Positions 34,893-44,206 of a stretch of DNA of 64,000 bases are shown here, piece after piece. The position numbers and the translations under genes are program-made. Position 1 is the stretch's first letter, and every line of letters begins with the position of its first letter. Location: the NCBI RefSeq assembly GCF_020169515.1, contig NZ_JAHMHW010000004.1, positions 62,001 to 126,000 on the forward strand, given 5' to 3'. This stretch comes from Paenibacillus vietnamensis (GTDB lineage Bacteria > Bacillota > Bacilli > Paenibacillales > Paenibacillaceae). The notes beneath the pieces were generated by a model. That model searched no databases. It saw only the letters and a program-made list of their open reading frames with translations, and was not told where the DNA came from.

Positions 34893-35591
34893 TTATTGCG
34901 GACGGGTATTCACTTCGAAAATCCATATTTTCCCCTGCTTATCTATGCCGTAATCAAAGCCAAGCTGTCCGATTCCCGGATACTTCTTCTCCAGCACGCC
35001 GGTCGATAAAACGGTTAATTCTCTCATCTTCGATTTTTTCTCAGCCACTTCAGCGGGAGAGATAGAACGGCTGATGCCAAAGGCCGATTTCACGAGCGTG
35101 CCGCCGCGGCACAAATTCGTGACGAACAGCCCCGGCTTCGCTATTCTGCCCACGATCGCGCGATATACCCAGCCTTTTTCCGTTTTCACATACTTGACGC
35201 GGTAATCGATCGGCCTGCCGTCAACCGTAGCCAGGTCGATCCCCTTCTGAATCAAATAGGCGCGGCCTTTCCGCTTTTTGTTCAGGGCGCCTATTAAAGC
35301 CGCAAAACTAGCAAATCGTTTCGTCTGCGCATAATAGGTAAAGGCGTAGCTCTCCGCTCCGCTTGCGCTCTTGGAGCCTCTAGAGCGTTTCGTCACTTTA
35401 ATAACGCCATGCCCTCCGGCTCCCACAACCGGCTTCACAACAACCATATGGTGGGCATCCAGCATGCTTCTTAGATTTTCGGCGGTAAAGCGCTTCGTCG
35501 GCGGTATATGCGGAGCAATGTCTATATGAGACAGCAATGCCTCTGTTTTTACCCATTTGCTAGCCAGCTGCCTGCCCTTATGTCCTCCCAA
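34893..35591 (-). CDS. YheC/YheD-like ATP-grasp protein
   Basis: This 232-residue protein resembles the ATP-grasp part of YheC/YheD, proteins associated with the endospore coat. Features are VVKPVVGAGGHGVIKV (nucleotide loop), YLIQKGIDLATVDGRPIDYRV and the C-terminal FDYGIDKQGKIWIFEVNTRPQ metal-binding segment. It is shorter than many family members. The TTG start at 35591 follows AAGGGGATG. No enzyme reaction is known for the family. Confidence 0.82.
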   Translation of the reverse strand: MGGHKGRQLASKWVKTEALLSHIDIAPHIPPTKRFTAENLRSMLDAHHMVVVKPVVGAGGHGVIKVTKRSRGSKSASGAESYAFTYYAQTKRFASFAALIGALNKKRKGRAYLIQKGIDLATVDGRPIDYRVKYVKTEKGWVYRAIVGRIAKPGLFVTNLCRGGTLVKSAFGISRSISPAEVAEKKSKMRELTVLSTGVLEKKYPGIGQLGFDYGIDKQGKIWIFEVNTRPQ

Positions 35592-35707
35592 TGCTCTTCA
35601 TCCCCTTTCCTTTTTCTTCCTTCATAGCATATGACGGAGGACTATCTATCTCTTGGATGAATGACCGAGGTTAATAGCCTTTCTTGACGGGCAACTAGTC
35701 TGGACAA

Positions 35708-35728
35708 TAAAAAACAGGCAAGCTGCCT
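35708..35728 (-). terminator. Terminator of topB
   Basis: CAGGCA-GCT-TGCCTG followed by TTTTTTATT on the minus strand. Confidence 0.75.
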
Positions 35729-35762
35729 GCGGGCTGCCTGCCGGTTTGTTGCTGCGATGCGG

Positions 35763-37916
35763 TTATTTGCCCGATTGCTTCTCAAGCGCCGCCTTCAGCT
35801 TGTCGGCCAAGCTGTTCGAAAGCACGGCATTGTCGCTGTATTGCTCAATCAGCTTTTTGTTCTGCCTGCCGCCGGCGCGGCCGCCCTGCTTGTCCCCCAG
35901 CATCTCGATTACGTTGCAAGGTCTGCACTGCGCGAATTTGCCTGCTTTGCCGTCGCGGATTTCCATCTTCTTATGGCATTGCGGACAGCGCTTGTTCGAG
36001 AGCACCGGCTCGGCCGCGCGGCGGTAGCCGCACTCCCGGTCCTGGCATACGAGCGATTTGCCGCGTTTGCCTTTGACTTCAAGCAGAGGCTTCTGGCATT
36101 CGGGGCAGCGGGAATGCGTCACATTATGCGGCTTGTATTCCTTCGTGACCGCGATTACCTCCGATACCCATTTCGCCGCCTGCTCGCGGATATTTTTCAT
36201 GAAGGAGGCCGGGTCTCCCTTCCCTTTGGCGATACGTTCCAGCTCCTGCTCCCATTTGGCGGTCAATGCCGGGCTTTTCAGCTCGTCCACCACAAGCTCG
36301 ACCAGCTGCTTTCCTTTCCCGGTCGGCATAAGCCGGTTTTGCGTACGGGTAATGGTGTCGGTTGACAGCAGCTTCTCGATAATATCGGCCCGTGTGGCCG
36401 GCGTACCGAGTCCGTGCTTCTCCATTTGGGTAAGCAGCGTCGCTTCCGTGAATCGGGCCGGTGGAAGCGTGCGAAGCTCCCGCAGCTTGGATTGCCTGAT
36501 CGGCAGCGTCTGGCCTACGTTCAGTGGCGGAAGCAGCTGAGCGGGCTGACGGTCGGCCTTCTGTCCGGAGCCGTCCTCGTCTTCCTCTTCATCGGAGACG
36601 AATGCCTGATCGGATTGATAGACTTCCCTCCAGCCTTTGTCCTTCTCGATCTTGCCTTTTGCATAAAGCCGGTCCTTGCCGGCCGTGAGCACGACGCTGG
36701 TCTCATCATAACGGTAAGGGCCGTAGAACAAAGCGATAAACCGTTTCACGATCAAATCGTAAAGCTTCCGCTCGTCGCTGCTTAGGGCGGACAAATTCAC
36801 GAACTGATCCGTCGGGATAATCGCATGGTGATCGGTAACCTTGCTGTCGTCAACGATGCGCTTCGTCACATTGAGGGGCGCTCTCAGCAGCTTGCGGGCC
36901 GCTGCCGCATAAGGGCCGACGGCGATGCTTTCAAGCCTGCCCTTTAGCGTTCCTGTCATATCGCTCGATAAATACCGCGAATCCGTGCGCGGATACGTGA
37001 CGAGCTTGTGCTGCTCGTAAAGCTTCTGCAAAACGTTCGACGTCTGCTTGGCCGAGAACCCGAGACGCTTGTTCGCATCGCGCTGCAGCTCGGTCAGGTC
37101 GTAAGCCTGCGGATGCGGCTCCTGCTTCTCCGCCGTCTTCAGCTTCTCGACGCGCGCCTCGCCTTTCAGCCTGCCGGCCACCTTCTCGGCCTCAGCCCCG
37201 TCCCACAGCCTTCCGTCATGCTGTTCCTGCTCCCGCCAGACAGCCGAGAAGCCGCCGAAGTCCGCGAATACGTTCCAATACGGCTGCGAGACGAATTTTT
37301 GAATGTCCTCCTCGCGTGCCATAAGCATTGACAGTGTAGGGGTCTGTACGCGGCCGGCCGCCAGCTGTGCGTTGTATTTGGTCGTCAGCGCCCTGGTTAC
37401 GTTCAAGCCGATCAGCCAGTCCGCTTCCGCGCGGCAAACGGCGGATGCGTACAAATTATCGTAGTCCTTGCCGGGCTTCAGCTGTCCAAAGCCGTCTTTA
37501 ATCGCTTTGTCGGTCTGCGAGGAGATCCACAGCCGCTTGAACGGCTTGCGCCAGTGAACCAGCTCCATAATCCAGCGGGCAACCAGCTCCCCTTCCCGCC
37601 CGGCATCCGTAGCGATGATCAGCTCGCCAATATCCTGGCGCTTGCAAAGCTGCGCGACCGCGCGGAACTGGTGGGAGGTTTCCTTCATCACCTTCAGATT
37701 CATTTTGCGGGGGAGCAGCGGCAAGTCCTCCAGGTTCCAGGTTTTATATTTCGGATCGTACTCCTCCGGCTCCGCCAGCGTCACCAAATGCCCCAGCGCC
37801 CACGTAACTACGTATTTAGGTCCTTCCATATGGCTTTTATGCTTTTGGCCGCAGCCGAGAACGCGCGCAATCTCCTTGGCTACGCTCGGCTTCTCCGCAA
37901 GTACAAGCGATTTCAT
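35763..37916 (-). CDS. topB: DNA topoisomerase III
   Basis: This 717-residue type IA topoisomerase relaxes and decatenates DNA by single-strand passage. The TOPRIM domain starts at LVLAEKPSVAKEIARVLG and has DAGREGE (105-111). The catalytic tyrosine is Y308 (VTYPRTDSRYL). The C-terminus adds two cysteine zinc motifs (CPECQKPLL...CQDREC and CPQCHKKM...CRPC) and a basic tail. The length fits B. subtilis TopB. It is transcribed alone. Confidence 0.96.
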   Translation of the reverse strand: MKSLVLAEKPSVAKEIARVLGCGQKHKSHMEGPKYVVTWALGHLVTLAEPEEYDPKYKTWNLEDLPLLPRKMNLKVMKETSHQFRAVAQLCKRQDIGELIIATDAGREGELVARWIMELVHWRKPFKRLWISSQTDKAIKDGFGQLKPGKDYDNLYASAVCRAEADWLIGLNVTRALTTKYNAQLAAGRVQTPTLSMLMAREEDIQKFVSQPYWNVFADFGGFSAVWREQEQHDGRLWDGAEAEKVAGRLKGEARVEKLKTAEKQEPHPQAYDLTELQRDANKRLGFSAKQTSNVLQKLYEQHKLVTYPRTDSRYLSSDMTGTLKGRLESIAVGPYAAAARKLLRAPLNVTKRIVDDSKVTDHHAIIPTDQFVNLSALSSDERKLYDLIVKRFIALFYGPYRYDETSVVLTAGKDRLYAKGKIEKDKGWREVYQSDQAFVSDEEEDEDGSGQKADRQPAQLLPPLNVGQTLPIRQSKLRELRTLPPARFTEATLLTQMEKHGLGTPATRADIIEKLLSTDTITRTQNRLMPTGKGKQLVELVVDELKSPALTAKWEQELERIAKGKGDPASFMKNIREQAAKWVSEVIAVTKEYKPHNVTHSRCPECQKPLLEVKGKRGKSLVCQDRECGYRRAAEPVLSNKRCPQCHKKMEIRDGKAGKFAQCRPCNVIEMLGDKQGGRAGGRQNKKLIEQYSDNAVLSNSLADKLKAALEKQSGK

Positions 37917-38136
37917 GCTGTTGTTCGCTCCATTTCGTCCGATGCAGGGCCTGCGTCCCGCAAAGCCCGTCCATCTCTTATTCTATGACTGAAACGATAC
38001 CATAGGCTTTCCGTCTTCGCAACGCTCCGGCCCCGAGAACTGCCATATCGCTTCCATTTGGACGGGAGGATTCCATATGCTATAGTAGATTGTGTGCAAT
38101 CTAATTTCCCAGATTCCGCCTTAAGGAGCGTTGCTA

Positions 38137-39288
38137 ATGAAACCGCGTTTTCTCGTTATTTTTTTCGTGATTCTGCTTATTTACAGCGGCCTGTCGTTTT
38201 ATATTGGCTGGAACGGGTGGCTGCTGCTGTCTTATTTATTCGATTTCAAAAATACAGGCGTTTACGCGATCGTCATAGCCGTCTTCGCCTACGCATATTT
38301 GATCGGCAGAGCCGCCTACAGCACGCCGCTCCGTCCTGCGGCCGAAGCGCTGAAGGTAATCGGTTCGTACTGGTTTGCCGTATTGGAATATTCCGTACTG
38401 ATTTTGCCTGCCGCTAATGCGATTTCTCTCGTGCTCAAATCAGCCGGGGTCGGCAAAACCGTCTATATCGCAGGGGTGGGATTATCCGCTCTTGCCGTAA
38501 TGGCGGCGCTGCTCCTCCGCGGCAGCCGCAATGCATGGAGTCCCGTTATCCGAACCTACCGCGTCCATGTGCCGAAGCAGTCCGGAAAGCTGCAGCGGCT
38601 GCGAATCGCGATGGCGTCCGATCTGCATTTGGGCAGCATCGTCGGCAACAGGCATCTGGAGCGGCTGATAGCGAAGGTGGAACAAATAAACCCGGACCTG
38701 ATCCTGCTTCCGGGCGATATTTTGGACGATGACATCGATCCTTACCTGCGCAAAAACATGTCCGCCGTCCTGGGCAAGTTGAAGGCGCCGCTCGGCGTGT
38801 ACGCCGTGACGGGCAACCACGAATATATCGGCGGAAAAGTTCCCGAATTCGTTGCCGCCATGGATGCGATCGGAATCAGGGTGCTCTTGGACGAGACCGC
38901 GCTGGTGGCGGACAGCTTTTACGTTGTCGGCCGCAAGGACAAAGCTTCCGGCGGCTTCGCGGGGGACCGCAGACTTTCAATCGAAGAGCTGACCGCGCCG
39001 CTTGACCTCTCCCTCCCGCTTATTCTGCTCGACCATCAGCCCTCGGACATCGCCAAAGCAGCCGAGAACGGCATCGATATTTCCGTTTCCGGCCACACGC
39101 ACCGCGGACAAATGATGCCGAACCATTTGATTACGAGAAGGCTGTTCGAGCTGGATTGGGGGTATTTGAAAAAAGGCGGGCTTCACGCCGTCGTTTCGTC
39201 CGGCTTCGGAACGTGGGGACCGCCCGTCAGGATCGGCAGCCGCTCGGAAGTCGTCCAGATCGACGTTGAGTTCGGCTCGCCGGTGTAA
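38137..39288 (+). CDS. Membrane-anchored metallophosphoesterase
   Basis: This 383-residue protein has about four N-terminal membrane helices (residues 5-130) and a C-terminal calcineurin-like phosphoesterase domain. The metal motifs are present in order: SDLHLGS, PGDILDDD, GNHEY, LLDHQP and SGHTHRGQ. It is related to the YkuE/YaeI group of membrane metallophosphoesterases, whose substrates are mostly lipids or unknown. The ATG at 38137 follows AAGGAGCG. It is transcribed alone. Confidence 0.87.
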   Translation: MKPRFLVIFFVILLIYSGLSFYIGWNGWLLLSYLFDFKNTGVYAIVIAVFAYAYLIGRAAYSTPLRPAAEALKVIGSYWFAVLEYSVLILPAANAISLVLKSAGVGKTVYIAGVGLSALAVMAALLLRGSRNAWSPVIRTYRVHVPKQSGKLQRLRIAMASDLHLGSIVGNRHLERLIAKVEQINPDLILLPGDILDDDIDPYLRKNMSAVLGKLKAPLGVYAVTGNHEYIGGKVPEFVAAMDAIGIRVLLDETALVADSFYVVGRKDKASGGFAGDRRLSIEELTAPLDLSLPLILLDHQPSDIAKAAENGIDISVSGHTHRGQMMPNHLITRRLFELDWGYLKKGGLHAVVSSGFGTWGPPVRIGSRSEVVQIDVEFGSPV

Positions 39289-39387
39289 CTCCAGCGAACA
39301 ATTTGCCTTAAGCGAGACCGGGCAGCAAACGTTTATCAATAAAATGAACAAAGACGGCGTACCGCAAATTCCGCATGAAACAATAAG

Positions 39388-39422
39388 AGGCCGCGCAGGT
39401 TTTCAGCCTGCGCGGCCTTTTG
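39388..39422 (+). terminator. Terminator of the metallophosphoesterase gene
   Basis: AGGCCGCGCAGG / CCTGCGCGGCCT perfect 12-bp arms followed by TTTTG. Confidence 0.85.
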
Positions 39423-39570
39423 CTTGAATTCGTTTTCCGACCCGCAAAACAAAGCATGATTGGATAAAAAAATAACAGAATCGAGCCTATTCCGAATACC
39501 CGGAAATCACTATACTGAGAATCAGCGCAGGCGTGCGGCGCCTGTAATCCAGGCAAGGTGGAATCCGGAT

Positions 39571-40779
39571 ATGACACAAAAAGAAGCCCTTCTCGACATG
39601 AGCTTGAAAACGGATACTCAACTGACCACTTTACGCGGACTGCAGTTTTGGCTTTACGCCACGAACGTGCTGTCCCCGTTTCTTCCGGTCTACTTTCAGA
39701 CAAAGGGATATTCCTCCGGCCAAATCGGCTTTATGATGATGCTCGGACCGCTGCTGGCCGTCTTTTTTCAGCCGGTATGGGGCTATTTGAGCGACCGTCT
39801 GGGTACGGTGAAAAAAATCGTTTTTCTTCTCTGGAGCTTAAGCATTTTAAGCAGCATCGGGCTGTTTGCCGCGAACGGTTACGGTACAACATTGGTTTTT
39901 GTGACGCTGCTATACTTTTTCTGGCTTCCGTCGCTTCCGCTCATGGACAGCATTACGATCCGGGCGACCGAGAGGAGAGGGAAATCCTTCGGCTCCGTTC
40001 GCGTGTTCGGTTCGATCGGCTATACGGTCGTGCTCATCGTTGGCGGCATCCTGCTCGGCAAGTGGCTCGGCATCTCGAATCTGTCTTTTATTTTCTGGGC
40101 GGCCTGGGTCGTCCCTCTCGTACTTCTTTTCAAACTTCGCGACGAGCCGGCGTCCGGCGAACGGATGTCCCTGCAGTCGCTTAAGCCCATCCTGAAAAAT
40201 AAATCGTTCCTGTGGTTCCTCCTGCTGGTCTTTATCATATCGGTCCCTCATCGGATGCATGACGTCATGTTCAGCTTGTATTTGACCGAGGCCGGAGGGT
40301 CGGATTCACTCGTCGGCTGGTCCTGGGCGCTGGCGGCTGCGGCGGAAATTCCCGCATTCGCCCTGCTTAGCAGATACCTGCACCGGGTGCGCGAATTCAA
40401 CTTAATCGGACTCGTATGTCTCTTGTATGCGGTCAGGTGGCTCGCCTATGCCATAGCAAAGGACCCGTGGATCCTGTTCGCCCTGCAGGCCGGCGCTGCC
40501 GTCACTTTTGCGGTATTCTGGATAACGGTCGTTCATTATACGGTGAACATTCTTCCGAAGCAGCTTACCTCTACCGGGCAGTCCTTGCTGGCCATGGTAT
40601 TTCTCGGCTTTGCCGGCATTTCGGGCGGAAGCATCGGGGGCTGGCTGGAGGACCGTTACGGCGGCTCGAGCATGTACGTATTCGCTTCGGTCGTATCGCT
40701 GATTGCCGCCATCGTTTTCTTCGGCAGCGAAACGGTCGCGCGGAGACGGCGGGAGGCGGCTCTGTTGAAGCAGCAGTAA
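39571..40779 (+). CDS. MFS transporter (PPP/MFS_1-like)
   Basis: This 402-residue membrane protein has about 12 helices. It has the start typical of the phenylpropionate-permease-like MFS branch (LRGLQFWLYATNVLSPFLPVYFQTKGYSSGQIG) and a loop motif GYLSDRLG between helices 2 and 3. The substrate is unknown. The ATG at 39571 follows AAGGTGG. A longer frame upstream runs back into the preceding intergenic region and lacks a ribosome site. Confidence 0.83.
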   Translation: MTQKEALLDMSLKTDTQLTTLRGLQFWLYATNVLSPFLPVYFQTKGYSSGQIGFMMMLGPLLAVFFQPVWGYLSDRLGTVKKIVFLLWSLSILSSIGLFAANGYGTTLVFVTLLYFFWLPSLPLMDSITIRATERRGKSFGSVRVFGSIGYTVVLIVGGILLGKWLGISNLSFIFWAAWVVPLVLLFKLRDEPASGERMSLQSLKPILKNKSFLWFLLLVFIISVPHRMHDVMFSLYLTEAGGSDSLVGWSWALAAAAEIPAFALLSRYLHRVREFNLIGLVCLLYAVRWLAYAIAKDPWILFALQAGAAVTFAVFWITVVHYTVNILPKQLTSTGQSLLAMVFLGFAGISGGSIGGWLEDRYGGSSMYVFASVVSLIAAIVFFGSETVARRRREAALLKQQ

Positions 40780-41033
40780 TTTTGCGGCGGTCGGCGAAGT
40801 TAAATGGATTTCATACAGCTAATTCCAGCAAAATGATGCTTATTCATGAAATAGCTGGATTGGGTACATCTAAAAGGTAGAATTCAACCGATTTTGATGA
40901 AGACACCCGATTTAAATGTAGTGAATCCCGTTATTTTTCAAAAACCTAATTTTCTTTAAAAAATAAATGTATCAATTACAGTTAGCACAGTTGATTAGCC
41001 GAAAGTTAAAGCGTTCAACGAGACCGGCCGCTT
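40780..41033. other. AT-rich gene-free stretch
   Basis: No gene was seen. It holds TACAGCTAATTCCAG (40814 on) and, inverted about 40 bases later, a similar CCAGCTATTTCATG. It resembles the gene-free stretch at 11.3-11.6 kb in composition and in the TACAGCTA word. Confidence 0.4.
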
Positions 41034-42149
41034 TCAAAAGAGCAGCTCCCGCAAATTAAAGCGTTCGTGGTAAAGCTCTAGCTCCGTCAGAATGTCGTCG
41101 CACAGCCGGAAAAATTCGCTGTCATCGGGAACTGCGTTCCTATGCTGCAATTCTCGGATAACGGCAAGCTTCACCTCCGGCGAAGCATGTCGGAGCATTT
41201 GCTCAAGCACCTCAGCATCCTCAAGCTGAAAGGGCAAATAACTTGCAGCGTCACGAACGCCGCCTGACTCTGAAAGCAGAACGACGCCAACCGTATCGAA
41301 GGTGCGGATGCAAATGGCACGATCCCTCTCTTCACGGAGCTTGCGTATGTAAACGGCCATGTCGTCGATCTCCGTCAGCGCAAACGCATCCTTTAGCCTC
41401 CGGATCGCTTCCATCCGTTCGGGATCCCGGTCATCCGCGCGGTCCCTTCTTGTTTTGTCCAAATGCTCTAAATAAACGCCTGCATCCGGAAAATGATTGA
41501 ACAGCACAGAGCGCTCCGTACAAACGATACGAAGGAAATCGTTGATGTTTCTGGCTGCCAGCCAAATTCTCGATCCGAAATCCATCGGGGACACGACGGC
41601 GATATAAGCGTCCTCCAAATCCGGGACAGTGCCGAAATCGGTTACGAAACAGTAATGGATGCCGTCCATGCCCGGCCATGCGAAGGGAATAAAATCAGGC
41701 GGCGTACACGGATATCGGTCTCCTTGCTTATCCAGCATCAAACCAAGCTTCAAGCGCATTTGATCGCCAAGCTCCGCCTCCAGTTCGTACAGCCTTTCTA
41801 TCGTCTTAGGAACGGCGTACCGGCCGTATTGCCGATGAATGTGGTGAACGCCTCTCTCCTCATTCTCCGCTGCCTTAGGTCGGCCAAACGACACCTTCGA
41901 GGACAACGGCTCCGTATGGCCATGCACCTTCAATATGTCCGGTACAAATTCACGGGTCAGCTTCATTCCCGACGTCATTCCGTAAAGCATGCCGAAGTTT
42001 TCGTCGTTCCATTCCGCAAGCTCCTCGCGGGTCAATTCGCCTTTAAATCCGAATTGGGATTCCAGAATCCGACTCACTTGCCCCCTGTTCTTCTCATCAA
42101 GCAAACTAATCTCGTGTAAAATCTCTATTATTTGTCGCTGCCTCTCCAT
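41034..42149 (-). CDS. Hypothetical protein, possibly SUKH (SMI1/KNR4)-like
   Basis: This 371-residue soluble protein is not recognised with certainty. The middle part (FIPFAWPGMDGIHYCFVTDFG followed by DAYIAVVSPMDFG and RNINDFLRIVC) has the hydrophobic and acidic pattern of SMI1/KNR4 (SUKH) domains, which occur in toxin-immunity proteins. The N-terminus is helical and the C-terminal 100 residues look like helical repeats. The ATG at 42149 follows GGAGGG. No toxin gene is adjacent. Confidence 0.6.
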   Translation of the reverse strand: MERQRQIIEILHEISLLDEKNRGQVSRILESQFGFKGELTREELAEWNDENFGMLYGMTSGMKLTREFVPDILKVHGHTEPLSSKVSFGRPKAAENEERGVHHIHRQYGRYAVPKTIERLYELEAELGDQMRLKLGLMLDKQGDRYPCTPPDFIPFAWPGMDGIHYCFVTDFGTVPDLEDAYIAVVSPMDFGSRIWLAARNINDFLRIVCTERSVLFNHFPDAGVYLEHLDKTRRDRADDRDPERMEAIRRLKDAFALTEIDDMAVYIRKLREERDRAICIRTFDTVGVVLLSESGGVRDAASYLPFQLEDAEVLEQMLRHASPEVKLAVIRELQHRNAVPDDSEFFRLCDDILTELELYHERFNLRELLF

Positions 42150-42267
42150 CAGCCATCCCTCCATGCGCCTGTCGTCCTGCGATGTTCTCGCTGGCAATAT
42201 AAGCCTATTATACCAGCCGCGTCATAGAGTTCTATGTTTCTATTCTATTTTTTGCGCTTTCTCAGCC

Positions 42268-42528
42268 TCATTCAATCTCAAAATAAGAAGGCCTCTTGCT
42301 CTCATAAAAACGCTCCAGTTTATCGATTTCTCCGGAAATCTCCCGGAGCCACTCCGTATCGTTCGTCAAGCTGGCCAGCTGCCCGAAATTGTACTGCTCG
42401 GCAAGCCTTTGCGCGTATTTGGCGTTCAATTTTAGGCAACTGTCCATTTCAGACTTTTCCAGCTCCGTAAGCGCCCGCTTCTGCTGCAGCAGCCACAGCT
42501 CGGCAAGTCTCCAGTGAATATGCATCAT
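42268..42528 (-). CDS. Small hypothetical protein
   Basis: This 86-residue helical protein has a HWRLAELWLLQQKRALTELE start and a conserved-looking ASLTNDTEWLREI segment. I recall similar short proteins as common in Paenibacillus genomes without known function, but cannot verify it here. No membrane segment. The ATG at 42528 has a weak GGGGCG site. Confidence 0.65.
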   Translation of the reverse strand: MMHIHWRLAELWLLQQKRALTELEKSEMDSCLKLNAKYAQRLAEQYNFGQLASLTNDTEWLREISGEIDKLERFYESKRPSYFEIE

Positions 42529-42659
42529 GTCTATCGCCCCATTCGATTATGATTGCATTCTTTCCCATTATCGCCCGGTTTCATCCGCTTTAGCCCTTGT
42601 TTCGGCATCGCTGCAAGGTGTTATAAGAGTATTAACCAAAAAAACGGGGAGTGAACGAC

Positions 42660-43010
42660 ATGGAAAACAAACAAACGTATTACGTATCCGTTTCCGGGAA
42701 AAGCATTGAATCCGATTTTTCCGTGAATGAACAGCTGGAGGTGCTGGGGACGGAGGAGGAGATCGGGCAGCTTCAGCAGCTGCTGGATCGCATCCAAAAG
42801 GACGACGAGATTACCCATCTAAGAGCGCCTATTCCTTATAAGTCCGCAGATCACGATAAGGCGACCGACCAATTCAACGAGGATATCCGGAAGGTCTACC
42901 AGGCGATCTATCAATTGGGCACCTATAAGACCAGAGAGCATATCCGCCAAATGAATATTCTCGGCAAGCTTCAGGATACCGATTACAATTACCCCGGGTA
43001 TGACCGTTGA
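42660..43010 (+). CDS. Hypothetical protein
   Basis: This 116-residue soluble protein has an N-terminal beta-strand pattern (QTYYVSVSGKSIESD) and a helical rest. The middle contains EEIGQLQQLLDRIQKDDE. No known motif is seen. The ATG at 42660 follows GGGGAGTG. A promoter-like TTGTTT...TATAAG lies about 30-60 bases upstream, and a strong terminator follows. These signals support a real single gene. Confidence 0.65.
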   Translation: MENKQTYYVSVSGKSIESDFSVNEQLEVLGTEEEIGQLQQLLDRIQKDDEITHLRAPIPYKSADHDKATDQFNEDIRKVYQAIYQLGTYKTREHIRQMNILGKLQDTDYNYPGYDR

Positions 43011-43024
43011 GGGCAGGAATAACA

Positions 43025-43055
43025 AAGCCGGACAGCCGCGATCGCTGTCCGGCTT
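43025..43055. terminator. Hairpin between convergent genes
   Basis: AAGCCGGACAGC / GCTGTCCGGCTT perfect arms with a 7-base loop. It lies between the stop codons of the hypothetical gene and gerC. Confidence 0.75.
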
Positions 43056-43081
43056 GCAGCCATTGGCGGGCTTCCGAGCCG

Positions 43082-44206
43082 TCACTTGAACTTGCCGTAA
43101 TCCTGAATAATGACTTTGGCTTTGCAGGCAATGCTGATCCTCGGGTATACCTCTTCCCAATTCAGCTTTTTCCACTCGGAGTAGCTCATGCTGTTCCTTA
43201 CATATTGTCCGATACCTATACTGTCGACTTTGTTTTTTTGCATCAAGACGAGCATGTCCCCCGCCTCACGCTCTATATGTCCGGCGATGAGGCTTTCCAC
43301 CTTTTTACGGTCCGCGTCGTCGCTTAGCTTTAGATTGCCTGTATACTCATGAACTGAGCCTCTTGTCACGATCTCGATGACTACTGAAAAGCGATCCGTT
43401 TGTTCGCGGGTCACGCGGATTTTCCGGTGATTGATGACGGAGCTGAATATAACTTGACCTTCTTCCCCTTTATCCTCCGCTAAATTAATGCTCATCTCGC
43501 CATATTTGAAATTTTGTCTTATAATCGCGAAGATAAGGGTCTTGTCGGGCTCAATGCGCGTCTTGTATTGATCGTTATGGAATAAAGCGATGCCGTCAAC
43601 CGCTATGTTTTTCGCATTTTGCTTCAGGATGGGGGCAATGGGATCAATCCCGTCATCGTAATAATCGCGCGTAAAATCATATACGGTGATCCGGGGAATC
43701 GCCATGGAGATCGACTCCTTTTCGAGCAGTCGGTCCACATATTGGCCTGTATTGGGATGCTCGGGATAACGCTTGATCAATAAATCATGCGCGCTGCCGT
43801 TTACGACACTGACCTTCACCAGCTGCGAAATGGAGGGGTCCCGTACGAGCGTGTCGATGTGATTCATAAACCCGATTTTGGCCAGCGAGACACCGTACAA
43901 CGTATTCCGAAGCTGTCCGCTTACGAGCGATAATTCCGTTTGCCTCGCAAATTCAATGCGGGCCTCCTTGCTTGATTTGACGGATGCGCTTAACGTTTCC
44001 AGCTTCATCTTGCCTTGCGGATCGGCTTTCGGAACATTGATCGTGACGAGCAGCTCGCGCCCTTTCTCCCGCTCTTGTTCCGATGGCAGATCATAGCCGG
44101 TAGCCTGGATAAAACCGAGCTTCTCCAATATTCTCTGTTGGCCGCACCCTGCGGCAAGCAAGCCGGCCAGCAGCAGCGTGACGATTGCCTTCAGTAGCCG
44201 CATCAT
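43082..44206 (-). CDS. gerC: Germinant receptor lipoprotein, Ger(x)C family
   Basis: This 374-residue lipoprotein is the C subunit of a spore nutrient receptor in the inner spore membrane. The lipobox is LAAGC with C21 modified. The family ending is present (SYSEWKKLNWEEVYPRI and KVIIQDYGKFK). The ATG at 44206 overlaps the gerB stop as ATGA, so translation is coupled. The specific receptor (GerA, GerB, GerK or a Paenibacillus type) cannot be told from sequence alone. Confidence 0.93.
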   Translation of the reverse strand: MMRLLKAIVTLLLAGLLAAGCGQQRILEKLGFIQATGYDLPSEQEREKGRELLVTINVPKADPQGKMKLETLSASVKSSKEARIEFARQTELSLVSGQLRNTLYGVSLAKIGFMNHIDTLVRDPSISQLVKVSVVNGSAHDLLIKRYPEHPNTGQYVDRLLEKESISMAIPRITVYDFTRDYYDDGIDPIAPILKQNAKNIAVDGIALFHNDQYKTRIEPDKTLIFAIIRQNFKYGEMSINLAEDKGEEGQVIFSSVINHRKIRVTREQTDRFSVVIEIVTRGSVHEYTGNLKLSDDADRKKVESLIAGHIEREAGDMLVLMQKNKVDSIGIGQYVRNSMSYSEWKKLNWEEVYPRISIACKAKVIIQDYGKFK

